Source of the DNA: a candidate division TA06 bacterium SM23_40
GTDB taxonomy: Bacteria; LJUI01; SM1-40
Length of the DNA: 13,275 bases
Direction of reading: 5' to 3'
Assembly (NCBI GenBank): GCA_001303705.1
Contig: LJUI01000067.1
Location: 1 to 13,275 of the forward strand
Part shown: piece by piece, positions 6,155 to 13,275 of the stretch
Layout: every line of letters begins with the position of its first letter
Position numbering within the stretch: position 1 is the first letter of the stretch
Translations under genes and position numbers: made by a program
The notes under the pieces: model-generated
The model's input: only the letters and a program-made list of their open reading frames with translations
Databases searched by the model: none
Told to the model about the DNA's origin: nothing

Positions 6155-6349
6155 GTGAAAGCCAATCAGGCCTGTGGTCCGTGTGGGGGGACCGGCAAGT
6201 GTCCCGCCTGCAGAGGTAGCGGCGTTCTCCACGGAAAGCGCTGCGTCTTCTGTGATACAACGAAGCCAGACCTTGGCCGTGATATGGGATCGGGGATCTG
6301 TAACGACTGTCATGGAACCGGCCTATGGCCGAAGGAATGGAGGAAATAG
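6155..6349 (+). CDS. Small zinc-finger protein with CxxCxGxG repeats (DnaJ-like)
   Basis: This 64-residue protein consists almost wholly of cysteine pairs: C7-x2-C10-GGTG, C16-x2-C19-RGSG, C30-x2-C33 and C49-x2-C52-HGTG. Three of the four are the CxxCxGxG motif of the DnaJ central domain, and eight cysteines could hold two zinc ions in the same interleaved way. There is no J domain, so it is not a full co-chaperone. The start is GTG at 6155 with GGAGG 5 bases upstream. It ends 3 bases before the next gene, so the two are surely co-transcribed and perhaps coupled. Possible roles are protein or RNA binding; nothing in the sequence decides between them. Confidence 0.85.
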   Translation: MKANQACGPCGGTGKCPACRGSGVLHGKRCVFCDTTKPDLGRDMGSGICNDCHGTGLWPKEWRK

Positions 6350-6352
6350 CGA

Positions 6353-6667
6353 GTGGTCGTCTCCTTTTCGATCATTCCGCTCGACAAAGGTGTGAGCCTG
6401 GGGAAGTACGTCGCCCGTGTGACGGAGCTGGTAGAGGAGAGCGGGCTTGATCATCGCCTGACGCCCATGTCCACGATCGTGGAGGGCGATTGGGATGAAG
6501 TATTCGATCTGATACGTCGTTGTCATGAGCGGATGCGCGAGGATTCGGTCAGGGTGGTGACGACGATCAAGGTCGATGATCGCGAGGGAGCGACAGGTCG
6601 TCTTGATGGAAAGATCCAATCTGTCGAGCGTCACATGAGAAGAAGCGGCTCCGAGAGGGGTCGTTAG
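6353..6667 (+). CDS. MTH1187 / YqgV family thiamine-binding protein
   Basis: This 104-residue protein belongs to the family formerly called UPF0045, a ferredoxin-like fold whose members bind thiamine or related ligands. It shows MVVSFSIIPLDKGVSLGKYV at the start, then VTELVEESGLDHRLTPMSTIVEGDWDEVFDLIRRCHERM. The family's conserved region is the LTPMSTIVEGD segment. RVVTTIKVDDR is the last strand. The final 15 or so residues (RRSGSERGR) form a basic tail. The start is GTG at 6353 with GGAGG 9 bases upstream, only 3 bases after the zinc-finger gene. No thiamine transporter or biosynthesis gene is visible beside it, so the ligand here is not certain. Confidence 0.9.
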   Translation: MVVSFSIIPLDKGVSLGKYVARVTELVEESGLDHRLTPMSTIVEGDWDEVFDLIRRCHERMREDSVRVVTTIKVDDREGATGRLDGKIQSVERHMRRSGSERGR

Positions 6668-6735
6668 GGAGTGGTCTGTAAAGCAGCCGATCGGGTGCCC
6701 GATCCAATTGCCCCGGAGGAGTCGCAGGAGCTGGA

Positions 6736-7368
6736 GTGCCCATGTGGGATATGGTGACGTCTCGGCTCTTTGCCTTAGATGTGGCCGTATTCCGTCTCGT
6801 CAATCACTATATGGCCAATGAGCTCTTCGATGTGGTGATGCCATTTATCACCGATATCGCTCATTGGCGTCTTATCATCGTTGGAATCGCGCTCTTTCTG
6901 GTGACGTTCGGCGGCCGCAGGGGGAGATGGCTTCTCGCCGCTATAGTGGTGACTGTCGCTCTCACGGACGGCGTGATCGGTCATTCACTCAAGCATTGGC
7001 TGGATAAGCCCCGTCCGTTCCTTGTCCTCGATGGCGTGAGGGTTCTCATAGGTGCAGGCGGCGGGTCCTTTCCGTCTGCTCACGCCGCCAACATGTTCGC
7101 CCTTGCCACAGTCTTCAGCGCGTGGGTCCCGCGCCTTGGATTGCTGGGTTTCGGATTCGCCTCCCTGATTGCCTTTTCCCGTGTGTACGTTGGAGTCCAC
7201 TATCCTTCTGACGTGATCGGAGGGGGGATGCTCGGCATCCTCGCCGGGCTGTTTGTACTGTGGATGGTGCGGAACTGGGGCGGGTGCAAGGGAGTAATCT
7301 CATCCGGGTCCGGGGGAAAAGGGGGTAGTGAGCCGCCGTCCGCAGGCGGGGAGGAGGATTCGCCATAG
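6736..7368 (+). CDS. PAP2-family membrane phosphatase
   Basis: An integral membrane acid phosphatase of the PAP2 superfamily that removes phosphate from lipid phosphates or undecaprenyl pyrophosphate. All three catalytic motifs are present: K86-x6-R93-P94 (KHWLDKPRP), P113-S-A-H116 and S148-R149-x5-H155-x3-D159. H155 is the expected nucleophile and H116 the proton donor. Hydrophobic segments lie near 30-58, 66-82, 117-128, 136-148 and 160-177. From about residue 187 there is a low-complexity hydrophilic tail (GSGGKGGSEPPSAGGEEDSP) absent from typical members. The start could be GTG at 6736 (AGGAG, 5-base spacing) or ATG at 6742 (GGAG, 5-base spacing); the difference is two residues. It is the last gene of the plus-strand run. 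The substrate is not determined by sequence. Confidence 0.93.
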   Translation: MPMWDMVTSRLFALDVAVFRLVNHYMANELFDVVMPFITDIAHWRLIIVGIALFLVTFGGRRGRWLLAAIVVTVALTDGVIGHSLKHWLDKPRPFLVLDGVRVLIGAGGGSFPSAHAANMFALATVFSAWVPRLGLLGFGFASLIAFSRVYVGVHYPSDVIGGGMLGILAGLFVLWMVRNWGGCKGVISSGSGGKGGSEPPSAGGEEDSP

Positions 7369-7397
7369 ATTGTCGCGCCCGCCCCGCCAGATCGCGC

Positions 7398-7427
7398 TTG
7401 ACGAGAGGGTAGACATTGCGATATCAT
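7398..7427 (+). promoter_or_regulatory. Promoter of the M14 carboxypeptidase gene
   Basis: TTGACG (7398-7403, five of six), an 18-base spacer and TATCAT (7422-7427, five of six). The leader to the ATG would be about 95 bases. Right after the -10 box lies an imperfect palindrome, ATCGTAT (7427-7433) against ATGCGAT (7441-7447), which overlaps the predicted start and might be an operator. Confidence 0.6.
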
Positions 7428-7529
7428 CGTATGTAGCATATGCGATACAGGTAGCACAGACAGCCCGGAACCTCGGGCTCATGGAGACTGAGGGAACTTC
7501 TGGAGGGCGAGTAGGAGAGGGGAGTTGAA

Positions 7530-8975
7530 ATGAGAGTAACGAAATACTGTATTCTTGTGGGTTCACTCGTGGCGGCGACATGCGCAGTGGTCCTGAATGC
7601 CCCATTGTCCGCCTGGTGTGCGGGGAATGATCCCCTGCTCTGGACCAGCTTTCTGTTACAGAACTATGATCAGGACCTCGGAGAGCTGCTGAAACAGGGA
7701 CACGATGTCGTGCGGATGCACCCTGCCGCATCGATGGTCGAAATCATAGTCTCCCGGGGGGGCTTCGACCAGCTCCTCGCCCGGGGCTATTCCGGCCAGA
7801 TAATCGATATTTCTCAGCCGTTCAGGGAGCTCGTCTACGGCGATCCCCCACAGGCGGAGTACTACGACTACGATGAGATTGCGCAGGGGCTCCTGGATAT
7901 CCAGAATCAGTATCCGGGGATCGCGAAGCGTGTCGACCTGACGACGTACCTCGATGTGCCGGAGACACACGAGGGGCGTCACATCTATGCCCTCAAGGTG
8001 AGTGACAATGTCGCGGACGACGAGGACGAGGCCGCCGTGGTCTTCGAATGCGGCCATCATGCCCGGGAGTTGGTGACCCATGTGATCGGGATGGACATCT
8101 GTGAGCAGCTGACCAGCCTCTATGACTTCGATCCGATGGTGACGAAGTGGGTGGACCGGATGGAGATATGGATCGTCCCCTGCGTCAATCCCGACGGGCT
8201 TGAGTATGTCTGGGACTACAACGAGTGGTGGCGGAAGAATAGACGATACAACGGCGGGGACGAGTGGGGTGTGGACAATAATCGGAACTACCCGTTCGGG
8301 TGGCGCGTGTGGGGCAACTGGAGCAGCAATCCGGGGAGCCAGGTCTACACCGGCCCTTCGCCGTTGTCAGAGCCGGAGAACAAGACGATGGTTGCGCTCT
8401 GGGAGCATCTCGTGCCCGTGGTGATGCTCGACTATCACAGCTATGGTGACGAGGTACTCGATACGTATGTCTACTTCACGATGGCTGAGCCGCTGAAGCA
8501 TGATACAATCCGGAATTATCTGGAGAGCAAACTCAACTACGGATCGCGATCGCCATCGTCGACGGGGGAGGCTCCCGAGGAGGCGTACCACACCTATGGG
8601 GTCGTATGTTATCTCCTCGAAGTAGGGTACGACTTCCAGCCTCCGTTCTGGCAGGCGCAACAGCACGTAGAGGAGAACAGGGCAGGGTGGCGGTTCATGC
8701 TCAACCTTCCATTCGTGGCGCCGGGAGTGACGGGCAGGGTGACTGACTCGACGACCGGCGACCCGCTCGTGGCCACCTATGAGATCGAGGAGATAGATTT
8801 CGTAGAAGGGGAGATCCGGCGCACCGAGCCGGGGCACGGCCGCTACATCGAGCTTCTGCCCGGCAATTCGACCTATCACTTGACGTTCTCCGCTGACGGG
8901 TACGCGCCGAAGACCGTACCCGTCTTCGTGGGGAACAGAATCGTGTTCAGGGGAGTACAGCTCGATCCGCTCTAG
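7530..8975 (+). CDS. Secreted M14 zinc carboxypeptidase with C-terminal transthyretin-like domain
   Basis: A secreted metallopeptidase of family M14 that removes C-terminal amino acids from peptides. Residues 1 to about 31 are a signal peptide (hydrophobic core 8-28, likely cut near AWCA/GN). Residues about 32-105 look like a pro-segment. The peptidase domain spans about 110-395. Its zinc ligands are H177 and E180 (GHHARE) and H303 (LDYHSYG). N251-R252 (DNNRNYPFGW) is the substrate carboxylate site and E364 (CYLLEVGY) the catalytic glutamate. The stretch NPDGLEYVWDYNEWWRKNR is strongly typical. Residues 399-481 form a carboxypeptidase regulatory-like beta-sandwich (GVTGRVTDSTTGDPL to the end). 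All catalytic residues are present, so it should be active outside the cytoplasm. The ATG has GGGGAG about 6 bases upstream. It has its own promoter. Confidence 0.95.
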   Translation: MRVTKYCILVGSLVAATCAVVLNAPLSAWCAGNDPLLWTSFLLQNYDQDLGELLKQGHDVVRMHPAASMVEIIVSRGGFDQLLARGYSGQIIDISQPFRELVYGDPPQAEYYDYDEIAQGLLDIQNQYPGIAKRVDLTTYLDVPETHEGRHIYALKVSDNVADDEDEAAVVFECGHHARELVTHVIGMDICEQLTSLYDFDPMVTKWVDRMEIWIVPCVNPDGLEYVWDYNEWWRKNRRYNGGDEWGVDNNRNYPFGWRVWGNWSSNPGSQVYTGPSPLSEPENKTMVALWEHLVPVVMLDYHSYGDEVLDTYVYFTMAEPLKHDTIRNYLESKLNYGSRSPSSTGEAPEEAYHTYGVVCYLLEVGYDFQPPFWQAQQHVEENRAGWRFMLNLPFVAPGVTGRVTDSTTGDPLVATYEIEEIDFVEGEIRRTEPGHGRYIELLPGNSTYHLTFSADGYAPKTVPVFVGNRIVFRGVQLDPL

Positions 8976-9014
8976 GTTTTCTTCTGTCCCGAGGTTTCGC
9001 CCGGGGGAACGCAC

Positions 9015-9046
9015 GACGCCCGCCACTCCGCAGAGTGACGGGCGTC
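9015..9046. terminator. Bidirectional terminator hairpin between convergent genes
   Basis: GACGCCCG (9015-9022) and CACTC (9024-9028) pair with GAGTG (9033-9037) and CGGGCGTC (9039-9046): 13 pairs, one C/A mismatch and a CGCA loop. It sits between the 3' ends of the carboxypeptidase and lipoprotein genes. The plus side is followed by TTCGTCATATTCG, only loosely T-rich, so it may be Rho-assisted or act mainly as an RNA 3'-end stabiliser. Confidence 0.8.
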
Positions 9047-9078
9047 TTCGTCATATTCGTCGTCCGGGCGGACAACTT

Positions 9079-10344
9079 CTACTTCGGGCGATTCCAGTCC
9101 TGGGGCCCTGCGAGATAGGGCATTGGCGGATTCGGACTGATCTCGTCGACGATGGTGATATCTCCCGTCTCGCCGTTGACCGTGAGGACGTTCCACCACC
9201 AGTTCGCCTCGGCGGAATCAGGGGGGACATCGAGCGAGTGGAGTTCGCCCTCGGGTCCGAGGACGGTGACGTTCGCCGAGGAAGTCGCTATCGTCCCGGC
9301 GCCAGAAAAGTGAAAGACAGAGTAGTAGTAGGTTCCCGGGAAGAACTGATAGATCGTGATGTTCTCCGGCCCGTAGCTCGTGACGTCGTCCACATCGAGC
9401 TCGGCGTAGGGAGCGGATTCCTGCGATCCCTGGCTGGCGTAGTAGACGTGGTAGGTGCTGCCCTCGATCTCCGGTGTCCAGAGGTGGCTGTCGAGATCAG
9501 ATGGGTCCTGCCCCCACGTCAGCGTGAGCCGCAGCTCGAAGTCTCGGTGGAGCTCGATGTCCATGAGATAGATCGGCGTGATGACCCTTCCGTCGGAGTG
9601 GGTGCCGTAGCAGTAATAGCCGATATCATCGCCGAAGATCCCGAGTGCCTCACCGAGGAGCGCCACGAAGAGGGGGAGGCCGGCATTGACGATATCCTCG
9701 GCGAAGGCGATGGTCCTCGTAGTATACCCGAGCTTCTCGCCGGCCGTCTCGGTCACATGCAGGATCTTCCCGATCTGCTGAACCCATCCCTCATATGATG
9801 CGATGACGGCGAGGAGGTCCTCGGCATTCAGGCTGTCACAGACCCAGGTGATGTGTTGCTCGTCCCGGAGGTCGCCGATATGGTCGGGGTCGGTCGCATA
9901 CTCATAGACGAGCAGCGTGGTTTCAGTGAGTGTCATGACGATATATATCGTCTGCTGTGAGGCGGCGGGACTCCTCGCCGGCTTCTGCGTGGAGGCGTGG
10001 GTCGGTAGAGTTTCGATCGCGATGTCCGGGTAGTACTGTGAGGAGCTGTCATTGGCCACGACGCAGACGTAGTTCGAGCTGAGCGATACTCTGAGCAGTA
10101 TGCCCTCGAGAGGCTGTTGGGCGGCGTCCTGAACCGTTATGTCAAGACTGAGCCCCCCGAGATCGAAACCGACATTGCCCTGAGCATCGGTGACGTGGTC
10201 GCCCGTCACGGGCAGATCTATTCCGGGCTCCGGCTCCGCGGGCGTGTCTTCCCCTTTACAGCCGGCAAGCAGGATGATGAGGAGAGCGGCCGCGAAGGCC
10301 GTTGCGGCCGCGGTGAGCAGGCTCCTGGTGCGCAGAGAGTGCAT
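9079..10344 (-). CDS. Lipoprotein with YfaP/DUF2135-like C-terminal domain
   Basis: A 421-residue predicted lipoprotein. The signal has arginines at 5 and 7, a hydrophobic stretch 9-27 and the lipobox LAGC with C29 as the lipidated residue, then an acidic/proline linker (GEDTPAEPEPG). Residues about 55-90 resemble a small beta-sandwich (VQDAAQQPLEGILLRVS). Residues about 130-260 are of no family I recognise. From about 268 the sequence LRLTLTWGQDPSDLDSHLW, then YASQG, AELDVDDVTSYGPENITI, FPGTYYYSVFHF and WWWNVLTV, is the pattern of the YfaP/DUF2135 domain, a secreted beta-sandwich. The gene is intact, with AAGGAGG 5 bases before the ATG and its own promoter. Function is unknown; a cell-surface role is an inference from the lipobox. 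Confidence 0.85.
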   Translation of the reverse strand: MHSLRTRSLLTAAATAFAAALLIILLAGCKGEDTPAEPEPGIDLPVTGDHVTDAQGNVGFDLGGLSLDITVQDAAQQPLEGILLRVSLSSNYVCVVANDSSSQYYPDIAIETLPTHASTQKPARSPAASQQTIYIVMTLTETTLLVYEYATDPDHIGDLRDEQHITWVCDSLNAEDLLAVIASYEGWVQQIGKILHVTETAGEKLGYTTRTIAFAEDIVNAGLPLFVALLGEALGIFGDDIGYYCYGTHSDGRVITPIYLMDIELHRDFELRLTLTWGQDPSDLDSHLWTPEIEGSTYHVYYASQGSQESAPYAELDVDDVTSYGPENITIYQFFPGTYYYSVFHFSGAGTIATSSANVTVLGPEGELHSLDVPPDSAEANWWWNVLTVNGETGDITIVDEISPNPPMPYLAGPQDWNRPK

Positions 10345-10419
10345 GATTGCCTCCTTCTCTCGTTGTCACCTCCGGCGTGCGCGAGATGGTAGGGATGATA
10401 ACCTACAGCGTGCAAAGAG

Positions 10420-10448
10420 ATAATGGCCAACTCTCTCTCTTCTGTCAA
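10420..10448 (-). promoter_or_regulatory. Promoter of the lipoprotein gene
   Basis: The minus strand shows a perfect TTGACA (10443-10448), a 17-base GA-rich spacer and CATTAT (10420-10425, four of six). The leader is about 70 bases. It lies downstream of the radical SAM gene, which I infer ends an upstream transcript, although no terminator is visible in 10449-10567. Confidence 0.65.
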
Positions 10449-10567
10449 TGCCCTTTTTCCGAACGATCCCGGAAGTGCACCGAGAGAGGCATCCCTTTTG
10501 CAGCTCCCTTGTATCGGTCGCGTCTCCTCAGGGGCGCGGGGGCGAGTGAATGGAGTACCACCGGTAC

Positions 10568-11512
10568 CTATCTGGGGGCACAAAGTCGTCTCATGTAAAA
10601 CCGCCTGCCGCGGTAGGTGAGCTCGACCATTCTCCCATCATCGATGAGCTTCTCGACTACGGCCCAGTCGCTCCCCGCCTTCGCCAGCAGGATATCCACG
10701 GCATCGGCTCGCATGGGGTGGACGGCGGTGATGCTCAACAGATCTTCTTCGACGTTTCCAGTGAACGCGAATGCATTTCCTTCATATCCAAGCAGGCACT
10801 CGACCGCGAGGGATCTCTCGGCAAAGGTGTGGTACGCGGTATTGACCATCTCTTCCGAAGGGACGGCGACAATGCGCTCTGCCGGCGGTCTCGTCGGAAC
10901 GGAGAGATAGCTTGTCTGCGGAGCAAGACCTGCAATGAAGGAGGCTGCCTTCGCCAGTCCGTCGGCAGCAGTGTTGATGTCCTTCACCAGCATCGTTTCG
11001 GTCACGAGCTCCCCTCTGAAGTGATGAGAGAAGTCGGCGACGCCCTCTAGGACCTGATCGAGCTTCAGGTCAGGATGAGGCCTGTTCACGCGTTGCCAGA
11101 CCTCCTGACTCGCGGTGTCGATCTTGAGGGAAATCCAGTCAAGCCCTTCTAGATCGGTCCGAACATCTTCACGCCACAGCAGGGAGGCGTTCGATATGGC
11201 CCCGATCCTCTTTCCCAGCCCTTTGAGGAGACCGATTGTCCTTCCGAGATTCAGATCGAGCGTGGGCTCTCCGTCGGGGACGAGCGTGAGGATGTCGATC
11301 GCCTCGGCCTTCTTCTCTGCAGCCTCGAGCCGCGCCTCGACCTGGCGGGCAATCTCCTCCGGATCGTAGAACCGGGTGCGTTCGATGACCCTCCGAGGGG
11401 TCTTCCCCAGCTGGCAGTAGATGCATGAATAGGTGCAGTGCTTGGGCGGGATGTTGTTGATGCCGAGGCTCTGCCCGAGGCGTCTCGATGGGACGGGTCC
11501 AAAGACGATCAT
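10568..11512 (-). CDS. Radical SAM protein, COG0731 type
   Basis: A 314-residue cytoplasmic iron-sulfur enzyme of the radical SAM superfamily. The cluster motif is C26-x3-C30-x2-C33 (CTYSCIYCQLG), preceded by the family opening FGPVPSRRLGQSLGINNIPP. VPDGEPTLD (78-86) carries the GEP-type SAM-binding motif, and LDWISLKIDT and TMLVKDIN are further core strands. Residues from about 240 form a winged-helix-like C-terminal domain (DAVDILLAKAGSDWAVVEKLIDDGRMVEL). This architecture is that of the COG0731 group of small bacterial radical SAM proteins. They are related to tRNA-modifying enzymes but their substrate is usually unknown. GGAAGG lies 9 bases before the ATG. It starts 27 bases after the FG-GAP gene, so co-transcription is likely though the two products have no obvious link. 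Confidence 0.92.
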   Translation of the reverse strand: MIVFGPVPSRRLGQSLGINNIPPKHCTYSCIYCQLGKTPRRVIERTRFYDPEEIARQVEARLEAAEKKAEAIDILTLVPDGEPTLDLNLGRTIGLLKGLGKRIGAISNASLLWREDVRTDLEGLDWISLKIDTASQEVWQRVNRPHPDLKLDQVLEGVADFSHHFRGELVTETMLVKDINTAADGLAKAASFIAGLAPQTSYLSVPTRPPAERIVAVPSEEMVNTAYHTFAERSLAVECLLGYEGNAFAFTGNVEEDLLSITAVHPMRADAVDILLAKAGSDWAVVEKLIDDGRMVELTYRGRRFYMRRLCAPR

Positions 11513-11539
11513 CGCCGGCCGCCTTCCGCGCGCTGCGGA

Positions 11540-13174
11540 CTACTCGCCCTCGAGCACGACGGAGAATGGAAAGCTCCGCTCGTCTATCACGGTATTCGGT
11601 GGATTGCCCACTTTCGCCTTGTATGCGTAGTCCCCGAGCGGGGGGGTGGGGGGGACTGTGTGCGAGAGAGTGCGTGATTTCATCTGGCCTGGTTCGAGCA
11701 CGAAGTTGACGGGTCCGACGACCGGCCCATATGGATTGCCGTTGGGCAGCTCCACCTCCGCCACATACCAGGCGCTCAGCTGGGTCTGGGTGTTATTATA
11801 TACGGTCGCGCGGTATGAGAGCGTTTCGCCCGGCAGGAGCTGGCGCTGATCGGGAGCAAGCAGGAGCGTGATCTCAGGCGTTGGAAGGGCATCGCCGTCG
11901 AACGCGAGGAGATGTGTCGGCGCATAGCCGTGATCCTGCAGGCCGACGAGAATGTCGGGCAGGTGATCGCCGTTGAGGTCAGGGGCCGAGCTCACATCGT
12001 ACACACGCTCTGTAGTCGGATAGGACCAGATCTCTGCTCCGTCCACGCCGGAGAGGCAGACAGCCCGATAGCCATTGAGAGAGCCGACCGCCACGTCATC
12101 CACCCCGTCTCCGTTCACGTCGGAGAGAGCGTCGACTGACCAGTTGTCGGAGCCGACCCAGACCGACCAGATGATCTCCCCCGACTCACCCTCGAGGCAA
12201 TAGACTGAGCTAGACCAGGAGCCTACGATGACATCGTCGATCCCGTTGCCGGTCACGTCGCGTATGATGCTGAGCTCCATGATGATGGTGCCGATGTCTC
12301 TCGTCCAGAGCACGAGCCCGTTCGTGCCGTCGAGACACGCCACATAGTCAGCCCATCCCCCCGCAACGACGTCTTCGATCTCGTCTCCATTGATGTCCTC
12401 GATGATCGCGACATCGGAGACCGAGGCCTCCAGGTCGCGCTGCCAGATGGATGAGCCGGAGGGGCCGTCGAGAGCCCAGACGCGGTTATCGAGGCTGTTA
12501 CCCCCTGCCCCTACTATGATATCGTCGGCGTCGTCTCCATTGATGTCAGCGATGACGGCGAGAGACCATGCGCCGTCGAGAGGCACCCGCCAGGTCCAGA
12601 TGGTGTCGCCGGACTCACCGTCGAAGAGGAAGACAGTCCCGCTCCGGTCACTCGAGTTTCCCCCGGCGGCGGCCGCAACCTCGGGCAGCTCGTCACCATC
12701 GACATCCGGATATGGTGCTACCTCGTGGAGCCAGCCCCAATTGGGTCCCTGGGTGTAGGTACACCAGGTCCAGACTGTAGTGCCGTCGGCTCCGTCCTTG
12801 AGGAAGACAGAGGATCCGGGGGCGATTCCGCCGGGCGTGCCCAGGATCACATCGTCGATCTCGTCGCCGGTCACATCCTCTATCGCCGCGAGTGCCTGAT
12901 TGCCCCACGTGCCCTGGCAGTCGGAGCTCGCCCAGATGAGCGCGCCGTCCGTTCCGCTCACACAGTAGAGGTTCGGTTCCGGGTCAGAGTAGTAGATGGC
13001 GGCGACAACATCCGGGACAAGGTCGCCATCCACGTCATTGACGGGAATTGCGCTGTACACTCCGCCGCTCGTATTGAAATCCCACAACAGGATGGGCTGG
13101 GCCCCTGTGTCTGGGATGAGTATCGCGCTGGCGAGCAGAACGGACATAAGACCGACTATCTGATACCGAATCAT
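11540..13174 (-). CDS. Secreted FG-GAP repeat beta-propeller protein
   Basis: A secreted 544-residue protein built of repeats. Residues 1-26 are a signal peptide (hydrophobic core 5-20, likely cut after GAQ). Eight propeller repeats of about 45-58 residues begin near 41, 95, 152, 205, 255, 301, 347 and 394. Each starts with a calcium-loop signature of the form D-(V/I/L)-(D/N/T)-G-(D/N)-x2-(D/P)-(D/E), for example DVDGDLVPD, DINGDDADD and DLNGDHLPD. Each ends near an (I/V)W strand. Residues about 432-544 form an Ig-like beta-sandwich (ITLLLAPDQRQLLPGETLSYRATVYNN). Eight blades suggest one closed propeller. The ATG at 13172-13174 has GGAAGG 3 bases upstream and begins the signal peptide; an in-frame ATG at 13252 would bury it. 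Likely an extracellular binding or adhesion protein; no sorting tail of a known type is visible. Confidence 0.9.
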   Translation of the reverse strand: MIRYQIVGLMSVLLASAILIPDTGAQPILLWDFNTSGGVYSAIPVNDVDGDLVPDVVAAIYYSDPEPNLYCVSGTDGALIWASSDCQGTWGNQALAAIEDVTGDEIDDVILGTPGGIAPGSSVFLKDGADGTTVWTWCTYTQGPNWGWLHEVAPYPDVDGDELPEVAAAAGGNSSDRSGTVFLFDGESGDTIWTWRVPLDGAWSLAVIADINGDDADDIIVGAGGNSLDNRVWALDGPSGSSIWQRDLEASVSDVAIIEDINGDEIEDVVAGGWADYVACLDGTNGLVLWTRDIGTIIMELSIIRDVTGNGIDDVIVGSWSSSVYCLEGESGEIIWSVWVGSDNWSVDALSDVNGDGVDDVAVGSLNGYRAVCLSGVDGAEIWSYPTTERVYDVSSAPDLNGDHLPDILVGLQDHGYAPTHLLAFDGDALPTPEITLLLAPDQRQLLPGETLSYRATVYNNTQTQLSAWYVAEVELPNGNPYGPVVGPVNFVLEPGQMKSRTLSHTVPPTPPLGDYAYKAKVGNPPNTVIDERSFPFSVVLEGE

Positions 13175-13275
13175 GGTCCTTCCCCCCTGGGTTTTCCGTG
13201 GCTCTGAAGTCGCTTCGGTGCAGTCCTCACCCGGCGGCCCGATGCCTACCATTGAGCGACGCCCGTACCCTTTCT

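Noticed and set aside
5363-6313. A 316-residue minus-strand frame opposite the EF-like and Mth938 genes.
   Set aside because: It runs antisense to two well-supported genes and resembles no family.
7345-7388. GGCGGGG / CCCCGCC inverted repeat at the end of the PAP2 gene as a terminator.
   Set aside because: The loop is 30 bases, the left arm lies inside the gene and there is no T tract.

Overview
This is a bacterial chromosomal window of fairly high GC content. Genes have AGGAGG-type ribosome binding sites, and several have sigma70-like promoters. No phage, transposon, CRISPR or RNA gene is visible. The gene set (archaeal-type V/A-ATPase operon, Rex, archease, a Mth938-family protein, secreted FG-GAP and M14 proteins) would suit an anaerobic or facultative member of a candidate phylum of the FCB group, such as the Eisenbacteria/Krumholzibacteria type. 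That placement is an inference and is weak.

Left part (1-5292, minus strand). Three genes of a V/A-type ATPase operon run off the left edge in the order H-I-K, as in the archaeal ahaHIKECFABD operon, so E, C, F, A, B and D are expected beyond position 1. Upstream of them, with about 580 bases between, lies the redox regulator rex, followed by an archease gene with its own promoter. The central result is a pair of nearly identical 18-bp Rex operators. One (4100-4117) lies just downstream of the rex -10 box. The other (2819-2836) lies just downstream of the promoter of the ATPase operon. Both read TTGTGAA-N4-TTCACGT on the transcribed strand. This predicts that Rex represses itself and also ties synthesis of the rotary ATPase to the NADH/NAD+ ratio. 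The first hairpin of the K subunit carries the L-P-G-T-Q Na+-ligand pattern, so the machine may be sodium-coupled. The two long intergenic stretches here hold a 57-bp direct repeat and a 17-bp tandem repeat with a 68-bp higher-order period.

Middle part (5447-8975, plus strand). A run of five genes encodes small conserved proteins: an EF-Tu domain 2-like protein, a Mth938 protein, a CxxCxGxG zinc protein, an MTH1187-type thiamine-binding protein and a PAP2 membrane phosphatase. Next comes a secreted M14 zinc carboxypeptidase with its own promoter. A strong hairpin at 9015-9046 separates it from the convergent genes on its right.

Right part (9079-13174, minus strand). A secreted eight-bladed FG-GAP protein is followed 27 bases later by a radical SAM protein of the COG0731 type. 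A lipoprotein with a YfaP/DUF2135-like C-terminus then follows from its own promoter. Together with the M14 enzyme these give the right half a cell-surface character.
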